NCBI GenBank assembly: GCA_022457155.1
Contig: JAJGOT010000440.1
Location: 310,001-374,000, forward strand
Reading direction: 5' to 3'
DNA from: Cladopsammia gracilis
Taxonomy: Eukaryota; Cnidaria; Anthozoa; Scleractinia; Dendrophylliidae
Length of the DNA: 64,000 bases
A program made the translations under genes and the position numbers. The notes beneath the pieces are model-generated. The model was not told the DNA's origin. It was given only the letters and a program-made list of their open reading frames with translations, and ran no database searches. This document shows positions 13,819 through 25,035 of this stretch, in pieces (position 1 is the first letter of the stretch; each line of letters begins with the position of its first letter).

Positions 13819-14090
13819 ATAGTTTTTTCATGTGCTCTGATTGGCTACTCAAACTTGGGATAGTATTTGCTGTTCACCTACAGGTATTGTACAGTTCTGG
13901 ATTTCACACATGAGTTTTTCCCCATTTGTGGTAGATGTTTGCAGCTCAGCAAATGTCTACCACTATTCACCTCCACTTCAGTGAATAATATATATTGTTC
14001 AAAAACTTCAAGTGACAAAAATTACCAACATTTAACAAACATACATGCACTTGCTTGACTGAATAGAAGTGTCTGATTTATACCTTTCAG

Positions 14091-14183
14091 AATGTCATAA
14101 GCCTAATTGTTGGAGGAAAAAGAGCTTCGAAGAGAAAGAGCCTCTATCCCTTAGTACCACTGGGGGAAATAAAAAAAATACTG
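14091..14183 (+). CDS. Candidate exon, possibly joined to 14948-14985
   Basis: A 93-nt segment lies between ACCTTTCAG and a GTAAGG donor. In one frame it reads CHKPNCWRKKSFEEKEPLSL and onward, leaving one base. A second segment at 14948-14985 (after GGGAG, before GTAATA) starts with two bases and reads DEGMLEKVVTPE, so the phases join exactly. A possible terminal piece starts at 15965 after TTTGCAG and stops at 16045, but its peptide is hydrophobic and unconvincing. The family is unknown. A miniature transposon (14491-14807) sits in the presumed intron. Confidence 0.25.
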
Positions 14184-14490
14184 GTAAGGAAGACTAGTAA
14201 TTGTTAAATTGAACTTTTTATATTATTGTCCTGCACAGATAGAGTGGTTTTACTTAGAGTGATTTCAGAAAACCTGTGAAACAAAATTAAGCAGTTATTG
14301 TCTAATAGTCAATGTCTGTTTTCTCTTGTCTATTTTGTGTAATAGTCATTGACTATTACATTTTGTTTCATGGGTTAAGTAAAATCACTCTTCATTTAGT
14401 ATATATTATTTTTATCTCCTACTTCCTCACTAACAGGCCAGACTAGTTTGTCACTTCCTGTGATCAGCGTTGTTTTTTAACAACAGAGTA

Positions 14491-14807
14491 CAGTCAAACC
14501 TCTATTAAGCGGCCCTCTATTTAGCAGTCACCCTCTATCGAGCGGTCACTTAACAACTCCCCGGAATTAAATTGCTCCCCATATTTACTGTAAACTTCAC
14601 CTCTTTTAAGCGGTCACCTGTATTAAGTGGTCAAACAACAACAACATTTATTTAAACACGATAAAAATTACAGCGGAGCTGATGTGGTCGTGTATTAAAA
14701 AGTTAAAAAGTTAAACAGTTTACAATTGGATTAAAAGATTAAAATCTAATTAAAAATTTAAAATTTGGCTATTCCCCAAGGGTGACCGCTTAATAGAGGT
14801 TTGACTG
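14491..14807. mobile_element. MITE, Tc1/mariner-type ends
   Basis: The terminal inverted repeats begin CAGTCAAACCTCTATTAAGC and end with the complement. TA lies on both sides (14489-14490 and 14808-14809). The 317-bp interior has no coding capacity. It repeats the motif AAGCGGTCAC in several diverged forms. CAGT ends with a TA target fit the Tc1/mariner superfamily. Confidence 0.85.
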
Positions 14808-17062
14808 TATATAATTATATTCTTTGAAATTCTAAAATATGTGTTCTGAATTACTATCTAATAATATTAGCTCCTAATGCACGGTGAAATATAATCCACT
14901 TTAGGTTTTGCGGGTTAAAAATTTTCTATTTAACTGCAAACTGGGAGTTGACGAAGGGATGCTGGAGAAGGTGGTGACACCAGAGGTAATATTAACATTA
15001 AAAGGTACTTTTACAAAGGCTTTGAAGTGTTTAACTCAGTGACTTTTTTTACTATTATTTTTCATCAATTAGAAGGTTTTACATAAAGGATTCAGACTTA
15101 CAGTGTTCAATATTAACTGTATTAACATTTTTTTGAAATATTGATATCTAAAGGACAAGTCACAGGTAAAAAAATAAAAAAAAATAAAAAAATTACAAAA
15201 ACTGACAAATTCTTGCAAAGCTTCTGTGCAGGAAAAAAATCGAAAAAAAAAAATGAAATGAGGCAATATTGTTGTTATTATAATTCTGACTTATTTCAAA
15301 TTGATGGGCTTCGAAACGTGTACAAAAACTAGTTTGGTTCCAGATCAATATTTACAAATTCGGATCCAGTATTACTGGTTTTACAGTACTACACAGCACA
15401 ATAACTGCTTAACTCTTAATTTGCAGTTGAAACAACTACGAAAAAATTGACTCCAGTGTATATAGTTAATTTAACTCCACTTTAGGAGTTACTCATAGCA
15501 AGCACACACTGACCAGTTAACCGTCTGTATGGTATCACTGCCATATAAAACGAAAATTGCGTGCATCATTTCAGTTATAGATGCACAGATGTCATCAAAT
15601 CGTGACCAGAACAAAATTAGTGCACCAAGAGATTGAATTGGGTCACTAATGCTCCATGTTATTGTGCTGTGCATTAACACCTGGACAGAAACACAAAATG
15701 GAGTGTAGGTGTTTTACAAATGGATTCCCCTAGGAGCCACGAGAAATGTATAAGTTTACAAGATATTTCTTCTCTTTGTTTCTATTTTTTCTTGCACAGA
15801 AGCTTTGCAATAGTTGTTGCCAAATCACCCCCTTATTTTTTTATTTTACTTTTTATGTTTTCTTTTTATTTTGTTTGACCTGTAACCTGCACTTTAGCCC
15901 TGCCGTCAATAAGATGAAATACAAAAATGCAAATGCAGTTAAACACTGCCTTTTCTGTTTGCAGGTCCTGGTTTGGATTCTCGCCATCACCAATAACATC
16001 TCAAGAGCAAAAGCAGAAGAAGTTGTATTTCACAACTGCCAATAAGATTAAATTTAGCACAACCATTTACCATAATTATTTCCTCCAATAAAAGCCATCC
16101 CTCTCCCCCATTGGCGGAGATTTAATCACCACCCTCCCATGAAAAATCAACGCCTCCTCTGCCTTCCTTTTCTTTCACCCCCTGTCAAGTAGTAAGGTTT
16201 TATGTTATTGTTACAACTGAAACTTTTACAAGAGTACAGATTTTGTTGCTGTTTTTTTTTTCTGCTGCATGACTTACAGCAAGTAATATTGGAAATAACC
16301 ACTTGATTAATGACTGGCCAAGCCCCCTTTTGGTACATGAAAAAAATAATAATTGCCCCTGGATATTATTAATTTTGAGGAAATATAGTATTTTGGTCAA
16401 ATTTACTTTGGGTGTCATCTGTTATCAAGTTCTTTCTCCTGTAATATGTCTTGCTTAAAATTAAAAAGTCATTCTTTATTTACTGTAGGTCTAATAATAA
16501 ATTTGCTATATATATATTATATATATATATATATATTGCAAACAGCAAGTAACGTAATCAAGTAAAATCAGCTAAAAATTTCAGAATAAATGTGACCAAA
16601 CATACCTACAGTGTATTATTATATCAGTACACGAAGGGAGAAATACCTCATCTGACCATTTTTACAAAATAAATGTCTTTCTTGAAAAAATTTAAGAAAT
16701 ATACAAAACATGTATGTGAATATGCTGTGGTTAAAATTTTTCTTTGGTATAAAAATTTTCAAACCAGTTTGATTTTTGTTTTCCTTTGTCTCTGTCAGTA
16801 TCCGAGATAAAACTGGTTGGAAAATTTTCGAACCAAAGAATAATCAATTTGAACCACATCATATCAAGTAACTTATATAAAAAGTTGTATAAAACGTACC
16901 CTAAGTTTCTCTGTTTTCAAATTAAAATCTCGCATGAAAAACTCTGTTGCTGCCTTATTAAGTACAATAACTGCATTTGTGGCCATATGCAGTTCCAAAT
17001 GATACAATGAGACATCATCGCCACTAAGAATACCAGATACCTAAAAAAAAAAACAATGATGA
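14808..17062. other. AT-rich stretch without a confident gene
   Basis: Contains A- and T-rich tracts and a TA dinucleotide repeat at 16506-16536. The inverted tracts around 15170-15260 are low-complexity. Nothing codes convincingly apart from the weak candidate end-exon at 15965-16045. Confidence 0.4.
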
Positions 17063-17475
17063 ACAAGAGGCTACCCGTAGCCTGTGCTGGTAATGTAAGT
17101 TACTTGCGGGGAACACTTATGTACAGTGTAACACAACAACAGGCAAATAAAACCAAAATTAGTTTCGCTTCTGCTTGCATGCGTACGTATTCTTGTACCC
17201 AGAAATGTCCCAGATCTAATGTGATGCACAAATAACAGATGAAAACAAAAAGAATAAAATGAATAATGGAGAGCAAACTTTACCTTGTTGCCGTATCCGT
17301 CACGAGTAAACAGCAACAAACAATAAACCAAATTTGTTTCACTTTTGCTTGCAAAAGGAATACACCGAATCCCAAGTACCGTGGGCTCAAAATTTCTCGC
17401 AGTGCATGCGTGCGTATTCTCGTACCCAGATCTAACGCAATGCACAAAAGTAGATACGAAAACATGGAAAACAAG
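17063..17475. repeat. Diverged tandem duplication
   Basis: Two related copies, about 17126-17255 and 17307-17475, share CGTATTCTTGTACCCAGA-like and CAGATCTAA(T/C)GYRATGCACAA blocks. The second copy carries an extra ~50-bp insert before its CGTATTCTCGTACCC block. The left end (ACAAGAGGCTACC) resembles the start of the dispersed repeats at 20727 and 61893. Confidence 0.5.
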
Positions 17476-17864
17476 GAGAAAAACGTGGGGCGATCCTTGA
17501 CTCGTTGCAGTACCAGCACGAGTAATAAAGGTGTTGTGTTACATTGCACCACTCTTTCATGTCCAATTCTGACCCCCTGCCCTCAATTTTGGAATAAGAT
17601 GTGTGTATTGGGCAAATACATTGTATTACAGAAATCAACTTGCCCTATTGAGTTGTAGTCTACGAGTAGTTCCTCTTTTCTCTCAGGGGTAGTCGAGACA
17701 AGCAGAAGAGAAATGAAAACAGGGACCACAGACTTAACTTTTGACCTTGCACGGCTGACTGATTTTTCAGTGTCAATTTCATGTCATTTTTCATTCTCTC
17801 GGCTTGCTGTCATTTGCTCCTGTCATCGATAAATGACGGAAGATTTTATCACAAACCAGACACG

Positions 17865-17999
17865 ATGGCCAATGCTCTTGTTAAAAAAAAAGCAAAAGGA
17901 AGGCCTGCAAAAAAGGCAAGCATCCACATAATTATTGCCGTGTTTGTGGGTGTAATTTTAGCATTTATTATGAGATTTCAAGCGGAGAATTTCAACTGA
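17865..17999 (+). CDS. Small single-pass membrane ORF, possibly COX6C-like
   Basis: A 44-codon frame starts in a good initiation context (ACGATGG). A short basic segment (KKKAKGRPAKKA) is followed by one hydrophobic helix (HIIIAVFVGVILAFIM) and a short tail. The order of basic patch, His and membrane helix ending in Arg-Phe is reminiscent of cytochrome c oxidase subunit 6C, but the conserved C-terminal half of that family is missing and no splice donor follows. It could be a real micropeptide, a truncated copy or chance. Confidence 0.3.
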   Translation: MANALVKKKAKGRPAKKASIHIIIAVFVGVILAFIMRFQAENFN

Positions 18000-18530
18000 A
18001 AATCTCTTCAAAATTCCCAAGCATGCCAGAATGGAGAAATGTCGCCTTGCAGATTTATTGACTGAACTGGGGGTTTTGCAGTGAGCAAATTTGTTCACTT
18101 TTGTCCCGCATAGGTGCCAAATACGGCATGAAAATTAGGAATGCCACAGACTTCTTCCGTTTTTACAATAAAATATTTTCCCCAAAGATCAGCAAAATTG
18201 TTTTTCCAAATCTGACAAATTGGGAATGATTTAGTCTGAATTATCCTGACTAGTGATGCTACGATTTCCTTGCATTTCCCTCTAGACGAATTATCTCTAG
18301 TGTTGACAGCGGCTTGCGTGTTGTTGACGGATTGTTGACCGATCTCCAAGAAAGAGCCATTCATAATTTTGCATTGTGAGTGCAACGCATAATTCAAAAG
18401 TTGTTGTTAAGTCTGTAGTCCCTCTTTTCTCCTCTCTTCCGCGTGTCAGGTCTCCTCGCGGCAGGCAATCTCTGCGCGCACTCACGTGATTGCCTGCTCG
18501 ACTATCCCTGAGTTGTTGTCACCTACCATG

Positions 18531-19003
18531 TGAAAAGAAAGCCTTTTTCACACTTGTTTCACAGACAACTTCACATACTTTTTACACACATTTTTATGGT
18601 TGAGTTGGACATTTCACATACTTTTCACATGTAAGTTCACATGTTTACAGATCAATTTCACACAATTTTCACATGCTTGTTCATATGCTTTTTCATGTCA
18701 CCATGTTTCTGTCAAATGACAATTAGAATTTTTCACACACCATTTTGATAACATTTCACATGCAACAGTATTTCACATGTATTTGTAGATTTTTCACACG
18801 ATCATTTCACACGGTGCAAGATCATACCATTTTTAACACGGCCGTTTTTCACATACTTTGAAGTTCTTACAAATTGACCTTTAATTTCACACACTGATTG
18901 GGGAATTCACATGCATGCGAAAAAAAAACTTGATTTGTATCATTTCTCAAACAAAATCTCACATGCTTTAACTGTTTTCACATGCATTTCACATGTTTGC
19001 TTC
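18531..19003. repeat. TTCACA-motif block
   Basis: About 18 copies of TTCACA, usually as TTTCACAT or TTTCACAC, lie in the same orientation with irregular spacing and no fixed repeat unit. A TTTGACTGTA end, similar to Tc1/mariner MITE termini in this window, follows at about 19026-19035. No coding sequence. Confidence 0.7.
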
Positions 19004-19035
19004 TGGTAGTGAATTTAGTGGAAGTTTGACTGTAT

Positions 19036-20726
19036 TTGGGCTCTTCCCATAAAATGTGTCTACTCACTGATTGAAATTGTAACATCTTTGTGTGATTTTT
19101 CTGCGGTTTCCCTCGCGCTTCCGAAGTTAAAATAATAAAAAGGTTAATTAAGCTTACCCAAGGCTCAATTTAATGGAAACGAACCTACAATATTAAGCAT
19201 TTGATAATTTAATTTCAGACAGCAAACAACGACTCGTCGATTCCGCTCGAACACTGAATTTGCAGATCGCAGATGAGGCATGAATAATTTCTATCTGCAG
19301 CTCTTCCTTTACATAAAATTTTAATAGAGGAGTGTTCAAACCCTAACCTTTTGCATTTAGCACAAACTGTTAAGCTTAAGATATTTTGTTTTTCAAGAAG
19401 CTTTATAAGGTGTAAGCTTTAAGCTTAGAAAGAACTTAAAGTAAACCCAACATGCAACATGCGAGCTTTTAACTTACCAAACTCTCATCTACGTCAGATG
19501 AACAAGGTTCTTCTTCTTCGAGGTTCTTTTTTCTTTCCTTCCGCTGCTTTGTTGGTGAAATTCACTGAAATCCTTGCCTGGATCAACGCGCACGTTTGTT
19601 GTATACGACCGCAACTGCTGACCAATACAACTGCAGTATCGTGGTGAAAACAATAGGTTTTGTGACGCTCATTCGCCAAATCTCACCATGGTATTGTGTA
19701 TGAAATTTGAACAGTTTTATACCTCGGCGAAGCGAATATCACTTCTCCTCACGAAATCAACTATCCCCGGGACTATCGTATTCACAATCGGTTGCCACAT
19801 GAATGTAGCTTCTATAGCTTCGGTTATTCTGTTTTGCCTTATTTTAAACTGAACATCACTGACAGTACAACGATTCAGAAGGCTGTTTGACTCCGTTCTT
19901 TCAATCAAACCCTAGAAGTGCTTACAGAAGATCCTTACAGAAGGTCCTTACAGAGTCATAAATTTTTCAAAAGACCCGCGCCAAACCGCGCCAAACCGAA
20001 TATATTTGGACACCCGTGACGTCACGCACGTCATCATCCATGACAAGTACCCAGAAGCCGCGTTCCTGGTCAAACGTGCGGGCTCTGGGGACGAGATTTC
20101 CTCGCTGTGAGAACTTGTGAGAATCGAATTCGACGAGAATTTTGACAAAGAAGCGCGGATGGGTAACAAGTTTGAATTAGTTTATCGCCTTCGTGTCAAC
20201 TCTGTTTTATTGCTGATGTCCTCAAGCCATGATCTAGCATATTAACGAAAGGTAAGCGAACAAATCTTACAATTTCTGTTCGGTTAGTTAGGTTATACTC
20301 GTTTGAAATACAGAAAACTTGATGCTGCCACAATTTTTGCCTCATCAGCTCCTAAGCTTAAGTCTTTCTTAATAAAACAAGTTGTCTTTTTGTTATAAAC
20401 AGCATTTTTTATGTTTACCGTTTATTTGTCACGTAATTGTTGTTATGTTACATTATTTTGCACAATTTCGTCGTAATAGCAAAGCGTACAAATGACGTCA
20501 GTACTCATGTTTGTCTGAGTTTATAATTTATTCTTGTTTATTCTTGCATTTCTAACAATAGAAATTCCTTATTAGGAATCCCCTGAGAGTCACTTTTGGT
20601 TTGTTTGTCTGAGTTTTAGTTCTATAAATAGTAATTGTGCGCTTCGTTATTGATCCTTGTTTTGGTTCCCCAGTTTAGTTATTTTTGCACAATTCACCAT
20701 AATTTTTGCTGTACAATGAGAGGCTG
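19036..20726. other. Gene-poor stretch with a possible non-coding first exon
   Basis: No protein-coding exon recognised. A strong donor (GAAAG followed by GTAAGCG) at 20252 follows a more CpG-rich stretch from about 20000. It could be the end of an untranslated first exon on the plus strand. A link to the fucosidase gene 6.8 kb downstream, which has an acceptor-like TTTCTTTGCAG just before its start codon, is speculative. Confidence 0.3.
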
Positions 20727-21110
20727 CAAGCAGCCTATACTCATGCGCATGCATAAGAAAGTTTTATGATATATTTTAAGCATGATAAGAAGATGTCCGA
20801 CTTGGAAAAGAGTTACTCCATTCATTCAGTCATCGTTCCTGCATACCACGTTTACTACCATTGAATGTTTTGTAAATGAAGGCTGTACCACAATGAAGCC
20901 AGTGATTCTTCTAAGTCTTATATATACCTAACGTGAACATTAGTAATGTAAGTAGGGTTGTAGGAGATGCTGTCGTGCCACTTCATTGATGCTGTTTTAC
21001 CGGAAGTAGGAGTAGCCGGAAGGCACTAAACAGGATGTCTATGAACCGGAAGTGCACAATTTAAAATATGCGTGAATAAATTTGCATGCAAAATCGTGAC
21101 ACCAAAAAAA
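20727..21110 (+). repeat. Dispersed repeat, copy 1
   Basis: Aligns by eye over ~370 bp with 61893-62260 in the same orientation. Shared blocks include AAAGAGTTACTCC, GTCATCGTT, GTTGTAGGAGAT and ACCGGAAGT. Both copies end near a GTGACACCAA sequence; this one then runs into an A-rich tail, as expected for a retroposed non-autonomous element. I see no tRNA-like promoter boxes, so the class is open. Confidence 0.65.
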
Positions 21111-21477
21111 AAATAATAATAAAAAAAGAAAAACAGAGCCCATTTTATAACTCATGCCGATACGCGCATGAGTAATAAGCGTTAAAATTTACCCAATGGT
21201 TACGCAGTGGCTATTCGTATGGCACCCGTACGTGGACTTCGATTTGCTATTCGTACGGGAGTCCAAAACTTACGTACGAATAGCAAATCGAAGTTGGCCG
21301 TACCGGAGTATTCTTTGACGCGAAAAATTTCCAAGTGGAAATGAGTCACCTGCGTGGTATACAGAAACTCGGCAAATTAGTCTGAGCCAAATCAACATCG
21401 CCTACCAGAAGCGCTTCGTAAAACTAAACGAACATTTAACATTATGGATCAACAAAAGTGAAGAATAACATGAAAAA

Positions 21478-22390
21478 TTGAGAAGGGAACATGATGTCCG
21501 ATTCTACACTGGAATGCAATCCACTGTTGCTTTCAAGTTGCTTTTTGAACATTTGCGGCAAAAAGCAAGTGCAATGCATTATTGGAAAGGTGGTAAAGAG
21601 GCAACAAGAGATACTTCAAAACCCAGAGTTGAAAAAAACACAAAGGCACTTAGTCCTGAACAAGAATTTCTTCTTTGCCTCATGAGACTGAGACAGGGGT
21701 TTCATATGGAGGACCTTGCATTTCGTTTCAAAGTCTGTGATGGGACAGTGAGCAACACATTCACAACATGGCTGAAGTAGATGGCAAAAGAACTTTCCTG
21801 GCTGATATTATGGCCAGACAGGCATGTTGTGAAAAGAAACTTACCAGAAATGTTCTGGAAGTATTTTTCCAAGTGCAGAGTTATTATAGACTGCACTGAA
21901 ATTTTTATTGAAACCCCATCTGATTTAGAAGTTGCAGCTATGTGCTGGTCAATTACAAGCAGCATTACACCATCAAGTTCTTGATTGGTATTACTCCTAA
22001 TGGAGCAGTCTCATATATTTCAGATGTTTATGGAGGCAGGGCAAGTGATATATTCATAGTACAGGATTGTGGCTTTCTGAATTGGCTCCAACCCCATGGT
22101 GAAGTAATGGCGGACAGGGGATTCAAAATTCAAGACATGCTTGCTTTTCATCAGTGTACCCTATCCATTCCCCCCTCTAAGCATTCTAATTTGCAAATGA
22201 CTGCTAAAGATGTCAGAAGCACTTCCAAGATTGCGAATGTGAGAATTTATGTCGAGCAAGCGATTAAAATGATCAAGGACTTTTATATTTTGAAAAGGGA
22301 ACTCTACCAATTAGCCTACTTCCAATTACAGATGACATTGTTACTGTCTGTGCAGCTCTAACCAATTTACAAGAGCCCCTATCTTTGTGA
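21478..22390 (+). pseudogene. Broken DDE transposase (DDE_Tnp_4, HARBI/ISL2EU type)
   Basis: The pieces cover an N-terminal helix-turn-helix region (FYTGMQS; LSPEQEFLLCLMRLRQGF; KVCDGTVSNTFTTWLK). The catalytic core follows: VIIDCTEIFIETPSDL with the first Asp, then GITPNGAVSYISDVYGGRAS, VMADRGFKIQDML with the second Asp, and VRIYVEQAIKMIKDF with the Glu. These are hallmarks of the DDE_Tnp_4 family, which cuts and pastes elements with TA-type targets. The gene is dead: a TAG at 21778 interrupts the frame after TTWLK, one shift occurs near 21944 and another near 22300. The last frame ends at the TGA at 22388-22390. No intact start codon is visible upstream. Confidence 0.85.
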
Positions 22391-22470
22391 ATGTCCCCTT
22401 AAATTTACAGATTACAAGTTTGTTTGTAATATAGTTGTCATCATAGTGTAACAGTTTTCCTTAGTTTTAA

Positions 22471-23190
22471 GGTTACAGTGTACCTTCAGATCGAAAATTT
22501 ATTGAAAATTTTTTTTTGGCGTTAAAATAAAGTTTACAGAATGAACTTTCATCCAAAAAAGAAAGTATCGAAAAATAGTGAAAATTGACGGAGAAATGAC
22601 AGTATAACTTTTGTGGGCGGAGTTTGTTTATTAAGCGATATGTTTTTTTAAGCGCCGTTTTCTCAAAGTTAATTTTTCGCTTGTTGGGGACACTTTAAAG
22701 AGCTACAACTCAAAGGGAATTTGTTCGATTTTCCTTAAATTTGGACAGAAGCTAGGTTAACATATAATCAACAAAAATGTGTCGGCGAATTTCTTAATTC
22801 CGAAAACTTTTTCGTCAAGAGGCATTTCCGTGCGATCATTCCAATTTTTTTTCTCCCCTTTTCGAAAATATTCTGTAACTTTTCACTGCAATTGAATAAG
22901 GAAAATCGCCGACACGTTTTTTTAGCGCTTCGTGTCCGGAAACCCGAGAACAAATCAAATTAGCAAAATATAATAATCGCTTTGAGTTATAGCGTTTTAA
23001 AGCTGATTCGGACTTTCGAATTTAGACGTCGTAAAAAATTCGACAATTCATTTTATTACCAAATGGTTTCCATATTTAGATAGCCAGCTCTATAAGCTTT
23101 AATTTGATATCTGGGTTTAGGTATATTAAGAGTAATCTTAAGACGCTAGAGCTGTTATACTGAAGACACCCCCGAAGGTACACTGTAACC
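22471..23190. mobile_element. 720-bp non-autonomous element, TTAA-flanked
   Basis: The inverted ends GGTTACAGTGTACCTTC and the complement are bordered by TTAA at 22467-22470 and 23191-23194. No coding capacity. It is inserted in the 3' part of the ISL2EU-like element, after the transposase. Both it and the 10443-12374 element have GG termini and TTAA targets, so they may belong to the same superfamily. Confidence 0.8.
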
Positions 23191-23612
23191 TTAAAACAGA
23201 TTTAGTCTATATCAGAATTATATATATTAGCTTAACAAAATTTTGTAAATAAACACTATTTTCTGTTTAAATTAAAATGGATAGCTTAAAATTCTCAGTT
23301 TACTTGTTCAGAATAATGTAATAAGAGCCCTTTGCTGAAGGTAAAATTTCAGTTCACCGATGGAGATATCGAGGAAGTCTTCCAGATGTTTTGTTGCGCA
23401 TGTTTCCATAACCAAGCCTTTGCAATCGACGAGGTATCACTCAAACGGTTTTTGTGAATAAATCAACTGCAACTTCTTCTTCTTCTTCTTCCATTAAACT
23501 TGCCTCCTTCACTTCTGAAGATTTTCGCAAGCGTTAAAAATGTACATTCACAATAATAGCAGTAAAACTTAATTAATAACAAATCAATAAATAAAGAAAG
23601 GAGTGGTCATGT

Positions 23613-24875
23613 CTAGTAATCAAGACTGGCAAGCCTCTGTTTAAAGGAGGCCAAGGTCGATGCTTGCACTACATCGTCTGGAAGACTGTTCCAATCTCTG
23701 ATCGTTCTTGGGAAATAGGAGTAGAGATGGAAGTTCGTTTTTGATCTTGGGACTTTGTAACTCAAAGAATTACAGTGCCTGCTCTTCCTTTGCATTGGTT
23801 CCATTCTATCCAACCCATCTGGAACAACAAGATTGTGGTGAATTTTGAACATCATACATAGCCTCATGGCCCTCCTTCTGCTCTCTAGCGATTCCCAGCT
23901 CAACTGGTCTAACATATCACCGACGCTAGATGTTTGATGATATCTGTTTAAGGTAAACCTAGCTGCCCTGCGCTGAACCATTTCCAATTTATAGATGTTT
24001 GACTTCGTATACGGATCCCACACTGTTGCGGCATACTTGATGGTAGGACGAACTAGCGCCTTATATGCTAGAGTCTTAAGAGTGACCGAACTTATTTTGA
24101 GATTTCTTCTCAAGAAACCCAAGGTGCTATTCGCCTTTTTTGTTACAGTATCAACATGTTTATTCCATCTCATGTCAGAAGACACAGTAACACCTAAATA
24201 TTTAGTCGAGTCACAGGATGCCAAGACTTTACCATGGAGAACATAGTCGTGTTGAACGGTGTTCCGTTTGCATCCAACACGCAAGACTTCACACTTTTCA
24301 GGGTTAAATTCCATATCCCATACTCGTTCCCATTCAGCTAACTTATCAAGATCGCTTTGAAGTACAAGTGCATCTGCATCAGAACGAATTGTAAGATATG
24401 CAATAGTATCGTCTGCGAAAAGTCTGACCTTTGAGATAAGCGAATTTGACAGATCATTTATATATAGTAGGAAGAGACAGGGACCAAGGACGGAACCTTG
24501 AGGTACTCCAGAAAGTACGTCGGCTGCATCCGAAGTTTCTCCATCCAACACAACTCGTTGAGACCTGCCAGTTAAAAATGAATTTATCCACTTGTTTGTC
24601 CGTCCACGAACCCCATAATATTCCAACTTCCTGACAAGGTGCTGATGACTGACCTTGTCAAAAGCTTTACTGAAGTCCATCACTAGTACGTCAGTCTGGA
24701 CACCTGCGTGCATGTTGTTGATCAGATCCTGGATAAAGCCAATAAGCTGAGTTTCACAGGATCTCATACTTCTAAAGCCGTGCTGTAGTGGATAAAGGAT
24801 ATTATGGGTTTTGGCATGTCTCATGATTGAACTAGTTATTATATGTTCCATCAGCTTGCGATTCTTCCTTTTCAA
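23613..24875 (-). CDS. LINE reverse transcriptase, 5'-truncated (CR1/L2-like)
   Basis: An uninterrupted 420-codon frame covers most of a non-LTR reverse transcriptase. It shows QHGFRSMRSCETQLI (residues 31-45), the first catalytic Asp in VMDFSKAFD (Asp67), SGVPQGSVLGP (122-132) and the FADD box (153-156), followed by thumb and connection regions and a C-terminal motif ending FKQRLASLDY. The N-terminal fingers and any endonuclease are absent, typical of 5' truncation during target-primed reverse transcription. The element runs from about 24890 down to an AT-rich 3' end near 23575. It lies antisense inside the ISL2EU-like transposon. The intact frame suggests a young insertion. Confidence 0.9.
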   Translation of the reverse strand: MKRKNRKLMEHIITSSIMRHAKTHNILYPLQHGFRSMRSCETQLIGFIQDLINNMHAGVQTDVLVMDFSKAFDKVSHQHLVRKLEYYGVRGRTNKWINSFLTGRSQRVVLDGETSDAADVLSGVPQGSVLGPCLFLLYINDLSNSLISKVRLFADDTIAYLTIRSDADALVLQSDLDKLAEWERVWDMEFNPEKCEVLRVGCKRNTVQHDYVLHGKVLASCDSTKYLGVTVSSDMRWNKHVDTVTKKANSTLGFLRRNLKISSVTLKTLAYKALVRPTIKYAATVWDPYTKSNIYKLEMVQRRAARFTLNRYHQTSSVGDMLDQLSWESLESRRRAMRLCMMFKIHHNLVVPDGLDRMEPMQRKSRHCNSLSYKVPRSKTNFHLYSYFPRTIRDWNSLPDDVVQASTLASFKQRLASLDY

Positions 24876-25035
24876 AGGATTCTATCAACCATGGCGGCCA
24901 TATTGTTTTCCCTTGTCCTGATTACCCATCATGCACTTTTAACCGTAAAGGGGTCTATTGACGAAAGTTTTGGACTCCCGTAGGAATAGCAAATCGAAGT
25001 CCACGTACGGGTGCCGTACAAATAGCCACTGCGTA

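Larger units (their letters stand above)
12379..14490. other. Gene-poor stretch
   Basis: No confident gene. A minus-strand frame at 13045-13119 ends at a good donor (CAAA followed by GTAAGT, read on the minus strand), but no downstream exon matches it. A plus-strand frame at 13355-13675 shows no domain. Confidence 0.4.
21203..25033 (+). mobile_element. ISL2EU/Harbinger-like DNA transposon, composite
   Basis: Terminal inverted repeats of about 68 bp at 21203-21270 and 24966-25033 match at nearly every position. They start CGCAGTGGCTATT and include GTACGTGGACTTCGATTTGC. Each is bordered by TA (21201-21202 and 25034-25035). Just inside the left end is a further complement of the CTTCGATTTGCTATTCGTAC block, giving a sub-terminal palindrome. 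The interior carries a decayed DDE transposase (21478-22390), a nested TTAA-flanked element (22471-23190) and an antisense 5'-truncated LINE (about 23575-24890). Confidence 0.85.

Noticed and set aside
23995..24634. Plus-strand frames inside the LINE
   Set aside because: They are antisense to the intact reverse transcriptase frame.
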